Positions 5,195 through 9,253 of a stretch of DNA of 9,253 nucleotides are shown here, piece by piece. The stretch is from Patescibacteria group bacterium. Lineage in GTDB: Bacteria > Patescibacteriota > Minisyncoccia > UBA9983. The translations under genes and the position numbers were made by a program. The first letter of the stretch is position 1. The number at the start of each line of letters is the position of its first letter. The notes below the pieces were generated by a model. It was not told the origin of the DNA. It did not search any database and worked only from the letters and a program-made list of their open reading frames with translations. The stretch covers positions 1-9,253 of the forward strand of contig JAHJXC010000086.1 in assembly GCA_018827845.1 (NCBI GenBank), given 5' to 3'.

Positions 5195-5200
5195 TATAAT
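5172..5200 (+). promoter_or_regulatory. Perfect sigma-70-type promoter overlapping the tsaE 3' end
   Basis: TTGACA (5172-5177), a 17-bp spacer and TATAAT (5195-5200). The -35 and spacer lie in the last codons of tsaE and the -10 starts one base after its TAG stop. Transcription should begin near 5207, about 37 nt before the secreted-protein gene. Confidence 0.85.
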
Positions 5201-5228
5201 ATATAACTAGAAAAATCAAGTTTCTTTG

Positions 5229-5237
5229 AAAGGAGGG
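5229..5237 (+). promoter_or_regulatory. Strong Shine-Dalgarno fixing a GTG start
   Basis: AAAGGAGGG ends 6 nt before the GTG at 5244. Since there is no ATG nearby and the downstream codons read as a signal peptide, the site settles GTG as the start. Confidence 0.88.
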
Positions 5238-5243
5238 ATATAA

Positions 5244-5828
5244 GTGAAAAAGCTTATATTTATAGGGATTTTTGTTCTTATGGTCTTTGTCAATATGGCA
5301 AAGGCTGAAGAGAGACAGTATATCAATATTGGCGGTAATCCTATTGAAAAGGATATATGCAAAAAACGCAATCTTGAAACCTACCGGCTTACCGAAGATA
5401 AATATGCTGTTGTAACAGACAAAGATAATAATATTATTGTGAACTGGCTAAAGAAAGGAGAAGAAATAGGTAAATATGGCAAAAGAGAAGTAGTATGCTC
5501 GTGTGGAAATACTGTAAAATTTCTAAGCGAAGAGAAGATAAAAATTGTTGAAAAAATAGTTGAAGTTCCTGTCGAAAAAATTATTGAGGTTGAAAAAAAG
5601 TCTAAGACAGATGACGATGTGATAATAATCGTAGTTGAAGATGATTATGAAGAACCGGTTCCAGTTTATTATCCTTATCGTTCGTATCCATATTATTCTG
5701 GCTACTCATATCCGGCAATATCTTATTCCTATGAATATCGTCGGCCTTCTTACCGGCATTATAATTACCACCGTCACCGTCATAATTATCCTGCTCATCA
5801 TCGTCACTACCGACACCATAGACGATAA
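5244..5828 (+). CDS. Secreted protein with His/Tyr/Arg-rich C-terminal tail, function unknown
   Basis: I do not recognise the family. The 194-residue product starts at GTG and has a clear Sec signal peptide (KK, hydrophobic core LIFIGIFVLMVFVNM, predicted cleavage after AKA at 19-21). The mature part has a small N-terminal region (22-95) with three cysteines (39, 85, 87; the last two as CSC). A charged Val/Glu/Lys segment follows (VEKIVEVPVEKIIEVEKK, 102-119), likely an extended or coiled spacer, then an acidic patch (TDDD...VEDDYEEP). The last 55 residues are dominated by Tyr/Pro/Ser (YYPYRSYPYYSGYSYP) and then by His, Arg and Tyr (HRHRHNYPAHHRHYRHHRR). The tail could bind metal ions, polyanions or the cell wall; that is inference. 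The gene has its own perfect promoter, strong ribosome binding site and a following hairpin, so it is probably a highly expressed single-gene unit, much like the lipoprotein gene. Confidence 0.85.
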   Translation: MKKLIFIGIFVLMVFVNMAKAEERQYINIGGNPIEKDICKKRNLETYRLTEDKYAVVTDKDNNIIVNWLKKGEEIGKYGKREVVCSCGNTVKFLSEEKIKIVEKIVEVPVEKIIEVEKKSKTDDDVIIIVVEDDYEEPVPVYYPYRSYPYYSGYSYPAISYSYEYRRPSYRHYNYHRHRHNYPAHHRHYRHHRR

Positions 5829-5837
5829 CTCCAAAGT

Positions 5838-5880
5838 GCAAGGGTTTGTCTGAACAAGACGACCCTTGCCCTACTCATTT
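5838..5880 (+). terminator. Terminator-like hairpin after the secreted-protein gene
   Basis: The arm 5838-5851 pairs with 5857-5869 over 13 bp (one bulged T and one G-U pair), with loop GAACA. The outer part, GCAAGGG/CCCTTGC, is perfect. A weak T-run (CATTTT) follows after a few bases. It begins 9 nt after the stop codon. It could also act as a leader structure for the surface-protein gene, whose ATG is 18 nt downstream of the stem. Confidence 0.65.
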
Positions 5881-5887
5881 TAATAAT

Positions 5888-8263
5888 ATGAATAACAAAA
5901 TACAAAATTTACCCCGTATAATTCATAAGAATCTTCGGGGTTTAATATTAGGAATTTCAGGCGCGATTATTTTAACAGCTGGTATTTTTGCCTTGCCTGT
6001 TAATGTTCAGGCAGTGGAAAATTCAGCGCCCTCTATTTATACCAGTTATAGCGCGGACATTACTCAAACATCCGTTACTTTGCGGGGCAGTACTGATCCT
6101 AACGGCGCTTCAACCACAGCTTGGTTTGAATGGGGAACTTCGTCTAGCGGATTAACTAATGAAACTTCGCATCAAAATATGGGAGACGGCACTCTTTATA
6201 TTGATTTTCTTTCCGGACTCACCAATCTTTCAAACAACACCACTTATTATTACAGAACAGTGGCTCATAACACTTATGGCACTTCTTACGGCTCAACAAG
6301 AAGTTTTACAACCAAAACACTGCCTTCTTCTGGTAATCCTCCTTCAGTCTACACTGGTTCAGCCACAGACATTACTCAAACATTCGTGACCTTAAGGGGT
6401 AGTGTTAATCCTAATAGCTCAGCAACCTCTGTTTGGTTTAAATGGGGCCCTTCAGCTGACGGCCTGACTCACGAAACAAATCATCAAGATGTTGGCAATG
6501 GAGCATCTTATATTGATTTTCTTACAGGCTTAACTGATTTATCTCCAAATACAATTTATTATTACAAGGCAGTAGCTGAGAATGAGCATGGACTTGTTCA
6601 GGGTTCAACAAAAAGTTTTAATACAAAGCAGGAACAAGAAATTATTCTTAATCTGCCTTCTGTTTATACAAGTTATGCGTTTGATATAACCCAGAATTCT
6701 ACAACAATAAGAGGAACGGTTAATCCTAAAGGTTTTACTGCTGCTTCTTGGTTTGAATGGGGAGCTGCTGCTGATGGCTTAACTCACGAAACTTCGCATC
6801 AAGATGCTGGCAAGGGGACTATTTCCATTGATTATCTTGTGGGATTGACAGGCCTTTCATCTAACATCACTTATTATTACAGAGCAGTTAGCCAAAACGA
6901 AAACGGTATTAGCAGAGGTTCAACCCGAAGCTTTACTACTAAAACTGAAGGAACCACTGATGGAGGCGGAGGTGGCGGAGGCGGCAGTTGTTTGCCAATT
7001 ATTACAACCAAACCAGCCAGTTTTATTACCAAGGACTCAGCCAGTTTAAGAGCTTTAATAAATCCTCAAGGCCGTTCAACCAGCGGATGGTTTGAATATG
7101 GAAAATCATACGCCCTTACCTTAAGAACAACCACTACCCATGTGGGCAGCGGTTCAGTTGATACAGATCTTCTAAGATATTTGCCAAATCTTGATTCAAA
7201 TACCACCTACTATTTCAGGGCAATAGCTGAAAATAATTGCGGCAAGGCACAGGGCAGTATTCTGAGTTTTACAACTGAAATAGGTGTTCAGCCACCTGTT
7301 ATCCCATCACCATCACCATCACCATCACCAACTCCAACACCTCTCACTCCTACACCGCCAATTATAAAAGATTTTTCCCTTACAAAAGAAATTAAAAATT
7401 TAACTTTCCCCAATGGCACAGTGCATATAAATGCTTCTTTTATAGGAGATACTCTTGAATATTATTTAAATATTAAAAACAATCAATCAACTGCATTGAA
7501 TGATATTCTTGTGAAAGATATTATTGATGGCCATTTTGAATTTATTGAGGCTGATCTAAAAATTGATTCAAGTTCTTCTGGCAACACCTTGTATTGGAAA
7601 ATTGATTCCATTAAGCCAGAAGAAACAAAAATTATTACTTATAGAATAAAGACTAAAATAGTTGAAGAAAGTACTATTATCCCCAAGGTCTTGAAGGCCG
7701 AGGTTAACGGCGTTTCCATAATTTCCAACGAAGCCACTACCATTCTTAATCCAACATTAATGTCTCTTGATATTTCTGCGGACAAAAACCACGTTAATCG
7801 CAACGAGGAGTTTACTTATACCATAAGATACAGAAACATAGGCATTGCTGATGTAGACAATACTCTGTTAAAAGTGTCATTGCCTGCTTATATTAATTTT
7901 AAAGACGCTGACAAGAATTATACAGACGAAGGTAATGTTTTATTCTTTAATCTTAGAAGAGTTAATAAAAACGAGGCCGGAACCATTCATATTAATGTTC
8001 AGGTTAACAAAGATGCTCCAGCGGCTGAGAGTTTAGTTGCTACTGCTGTTCTTGATTTCACTGATGTTTTTAACGATCCCCAGCCAAACATTTCAGTTTC
8101 TGCAGTGGTTATGGTTGAGTCAGGATTCTTCGGTCTCTCTTCTGCGGTTGGAGTGTTTGGCAAAATGGATTTCTGGTTGTGGCTTATCCTGCTCTTGATT
8201 GCGGGTTTTGTTTTCGGAATTTTCTACACGCGCTACAAAATTACCCAAATAATGAAGGCGTAA
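5888..8263 (+). CDS. Large surface protein: four FN3-like repeats, two DUF11-like domains, C-terminal membrane anchor
   Basis: The 791-residue product has an N-terminal signal peptide: basic NNKIQNLPRIIHKNLRG, hydrophobic LILGISGAIILTAGIFAL, likely cleavage after VQA. Four homologous domains of about 100 residues begin near residues 48, 152, 256 and 368. Each reads as S.TLRG..NP.G....WFEWG....GLT.ET.H, then L..L..NTTYYYRAVA.N..G...GSTRSFTT, an FN3-like beta-sandwich pattern common in bacterial surface proteins. The first three are most alike. A Gly8 linker (about 359-366) precedes the fourth, and a Pro/Ser/Thr linker (about 468-492) follows it. Two DUF11-like domains occupy about 496-601 and 625-740 (the second with EFTYTIRYRNIGIADVDNTLLKVSLP). 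A membrane helix (FWLWLILLLIAGFVFGIFY, about 761-779) and a basic tail end the protein, placing the body outside the cell as a stalk or adhesin. I prefer ATG 5888 to the in-frame TTG 5846, which lies inside the hairpin. No Shine-Dalgarno is visible at either. Confidence 0.9.
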   Translation: MNNKIQNLPRIIHKNLRGLILGISGAIILTAGIFALPVNVQAVENSAPSIYTSYSADITQTSVTLRGSTDPNGASTTAWFEWGTSSSGLTNETSHQNMGDGTLYIDFLSGLTNLSNNTTYYYRTVAHNTYGTSYGSTRSFTTKTLPSSGNPPSVYTGSATDITQTFVTLRGSVNPNSSATSVWFKWGPSADGLTHETNHQDVGNGASYIDFLTGLTDLSPNTIYYYKAVAENEHGLVQGSTKSFNTKQEQEIILNLPSVYTSYAFDITQNSTTIRGTVNPKGFTAASWFEWGAAADGLTHETSHQDAGKGTISIDYLVGLTGLSSNITYYYRAVSQNENGISRGSTRSFTTKTEGTTDGGGGGGGGSCLPIITTKPASFITKDSASLRALINPQGRSTSGWFEYGKSYALTLRTTTTHVGSGSVDTDLLRYLPNLDSNTTYYFRAIAENNCGKAQGSILSFTTEIGVQPPVIPSPSPSPSPTPTPLTPTPPIIKDFSLTKEIKNLTFPNGTVHINASFIGDTLEYYLNIKNNQSTALNDILVKDIIDGHFEFIEADLKIDSSSSGNTLYWKIDSIKPEETKIITYRIKTKIVEESTIIPKVLKAEVNGVSIISNEATTILNPTLMSLDISADKNHVNRNEEFTYTIRYRNIGIADVDNTLLKVSLPAYINFKDADKNYTDEGNVLFFNLRRVNKNEAGTIHINVQVNKDAPAAESLVATAVLDFTDVFNDPQPNISVSAVVMVESGFFGLSSAVGVFGKMDFWLWLILLLIAGFVFGIFYTRYKITQIMKA
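7304..7327 (+). repeat. Four tandem CCATCA hexamers in the proline-rich linker
   Basis: CCATCA occurs four times without change and encodes alternating Pro-Ser residues. Because the unit is 6 bp, gain or loss of copies would keep the frame and only change linker length between the repeat domains and the DUF11-like domains. Confidence 0.8.
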
Positions 8264-8276
8264 AAGTAAAAAAATT

Positions 8277-8285
8277 TGCTATACT
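8277..8285 (+). promoter_or_regulatory. Extended -10 box of polA
   Basis: TGCTATACT matches the extended -10 consensus TGnTATAnT at all defined positions. It ends 6 nt before the ATG at 8292, so the predicted transcription start falls on the start codon, giving a leaderless mRNA. No Shine-Dalgarno is present in the 28-nt gap after the surface-protein gene. Confidence 0.55.
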
Positions 8286-8291
8286 AAAGGC

Positions 8292-9253
8292 ATGGCTTCT
8301 AATAAGAGAAAGATTTTAGTGCTGATTGACAGCCATGCGGTTTTGCATCGGGCTTTTCATGCTTTGCCCAACTTCACTTCTCCAAAGGGCGAGCCAACCG
8401 GCGCCCTTTACGGCTTTAGCGCCTTTCTTCTAAAAGTTATCCGAGAACTGGAACCGGATTATTTAGCTGCCTGCTATGATTTGCCAGAGCCGACTTTTCG
8501 GCACATTGCCTATGAAAAATACAAGGCCAAGCGGCCAAAAATGGACGAGGGCTTAGCCATGCAAATAAACCGCTCAAGAGATATTCTTAAAGCTTTTAAT
8601 ATTCCTGTTTATGATTCCTCGGGCTTTGAAGCTGATGATATATTAGGAACAATCGTAGAAAATCTCAAATCTCAAATCTCAAATCTCAAAATTATCGTGG
8701 CTTCTGGAGATCTGGACACATTGCAACTCGTAAAAAATAATGATGTGGTTGTTTACACCTTAAGCAAAGGAATTAAAGAAGCCGTTACATATAATGAAGA
8801 GGCGGTTAAAAAAAGATTCGGCTTTTCTCCAAAATCAACCCCGGATTTTAAGGCCTTAAAAGGAGATCCTTCAGATAATATTATCGGCGTTCCTGGTATT
8901 GGCGACAAAAGCGCATCTGAATTAATTCAGAAATTTACCACTATTGAGAATATTTATAAAAAATTAAAGAAAGACAAAAAGGCGCTGGAGAAAAAGGGAA
9001 TTAAGCCGAGAATAATAAAACTTTTGGAAGAAAATGAAGAAGAGGCAATGTTCAGTAAAACTTTGGCTGAAATCAGAAAGGATGCGCCTATTGAATTTTC
9101 TTTAGAGAACAGCGCCTGGCAGGACTCTTTTGACATTGAGAAAGTTAAAACTTTGTTTCAAGAACTGGGATTCAGAAGTTTGATTGAAAGATTACAAATT
9201 GCAAAGGACCCTCCTTTGCAAGAAAGATTTAAGGGCCAGGTTCCTGAAAAATT
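8292..9253 (+). CDS. polA: DNA polymerase I, N-terminal 5'-3' exonuclease part (gene runs off the right edge)
   Basis: The 320 codons present encode the flap/5'-3' exonuclease domain that removes RNA primers and displaced flaps during repair and lagging-strand maturation. Motifs: LIDSHAVLHRAFHAL (11-25) with metal-binding Asp13, TGALYGFSAFLLK, YDLPEPTFRH..YEKYKAKRP, FEADDILGT (112-120) with E113/D115/D116, ASGDLDTLQLV (137-147) with D140/D142, and the helix-hairpin-helix GDPSDNIIGVPGIGDKSA (191-208). The usual TGDKD is SGDLD here; both aspartates are kept. Residues 124-133 (NLKSQISNLK), in the helix before the SGDLD strand, are encoded by four tandem AATCTCA units. The frame is open to the last base, so a polymerase domain is expected beyond the window, but a stand-alone exonuclease cannot be excluded. 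The first residues match Pol I and the start is set by the extended -10 box. Confidence 0.92.
   Translation, partial: MASNKRKILVLIDSHAVLHRAFHALPNFTSPKGEPTGALYGFSAFLLKVIRELEPDYLAACYDLPEPTFRHIAYEKYKAKRPKMDEGLAMQINRSRDILKAFNIPVYDSSGFEADDILGTIVENLKSQISNLKIIVASGDLDTLQLVKNNDVVVYTLSKGIKEAVTYNEEAVKKRFGFSPKSTPDFKALKGDPSDNIIGVPGIGDKSASELIQKFTTIENIYKKLKKDKKALEKKGIKPRIIKLLEENEEEAMFSKTLAEIRKDAPIEFSLENSAWQDSFDIEKVKTLFQELGFRSLIERLQIAKDPPLQERFKGQVPEK
8661..8688 (+). repeat. Four perfect tandem AATCTCA 7-mers inside polA
   Basis: Units lie at 8661-8667, 8668-8674, 8675-8681 and 8682-8688, and a partial AA(A) follows. They encode PolA residues 124-133. A 7-bp unit shifts frame with each single copy gained or lost; only changes of three copies (21 bp) keep the frame. 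Confidence 0.9.

Noticed and set aside
5846..5887. TTG start for the surface protein, adding 14 residues
   Set aside because: The TTG lies inside the 13-bp hairpin and has no Shine-Dalgarno. The added residues (MSEQDDPCPTHFNN) are acidic and would weaken the basic n-region of the signal peptide, whereas ATG 5888 gives a normal one.
5917..5922. TATAAT inside the start of the surface-protein gene
   Set aside because: No -35 or TG extension is present at the right distance and no gene start follows; most likely chance in A/T-rich codons.
1..9253. CRISPR arrays, tRNA genes, insertion sequences, prophage genes or recoded TGA (codes 4 or 25)
   Set aside because: I saw no regularly spaced long repeats, no tRNA cloverleaf, and no transposase or integrase motifs. 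Conserved genes read without in-frame TGA.

Overview
The window looks like a chromosomal segment of a Patescibacteria (Candidate Phyla Radiation) bacterium, most likely a Parcubacteria-type lineage. This is an inference. The supporting signs are an A+T-rich sequence with Lys/Ile/Asn-rich proteins, the gene mix (YebC, RuvB, a PilB/GspE ATPase, TsaE, Pol I and a multidomain surface protein with repeat and DUF11-like domains), short intergenic spaces, and small palindromes and A/T-rich short repeats inside conserved genes. The genes read cleanly with the standard code, using TAA and TAG stops. The sequence alone does not allow a species call.

Layout. Positions 1-4102 are transcribed leftwards. 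In transcription order they hold a catalytically degraded DHH-like protein (4102-3380), a type IV pilus/type II secretion ATPase (3358-1676), a spacer with a structured RNA on the opposite strand (about 1476-1677), ruvB (1447-377) and the first 115 codons of yebC (345-1). Positions 4206-9253 are transcribed rightwards. They hold a glycine-zipper lipoprotein, tsaE, a secreted His/Tyr/Arg-tailed protein, a 791-residue surface protein anchored by a C-terminal membrane helix, and the 5' part of polA, which runs off the window. The 103-bp gap 4103-4205 is the divergence point.

The most notable element is the spacer RNA. A textbook promoter (TTGACA, 17 bp, TATAAT) fires into about 200 nt whose ends form a stem of roughly 24 bp. 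The interior has a central bubble and an apical hairpin, and it carries the AAGCCTTAAA string that I recall from E. coli 6S RNA. I call it a probable 6S RNA (ssrS-like). Its -10 lies in the palindrome ATTATAAT, which also gives a -10 for ruvB on the other strand.

Two styles of gene start are visible. The two small exported proteins have perfect -35/-10 boxes and strong Shine-Dalgarno sequences. The housekeeping genes pilB, tsaE and polA, and nearly so ruvB, have a -10 box almost touching the ATG and no Shine-Dalgarno, as expected for leaderless mRNAs. Small repeats have also been absorbed in frame by ruvB (a palindrome), tsaE (a palindrome and an A/T-rich repeat patch) and polA (four tandem copies of a 7-mer).

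Functionally the window combines genome maintenance (RuvB, PolA), tRNA modification (TsaE), translation or gene regulation (YebC, putative 6S RNA) and the cell envelope (PilB, lipoprotein, secreted protein, surface protein). Neighbouring genes do not form one pathway.
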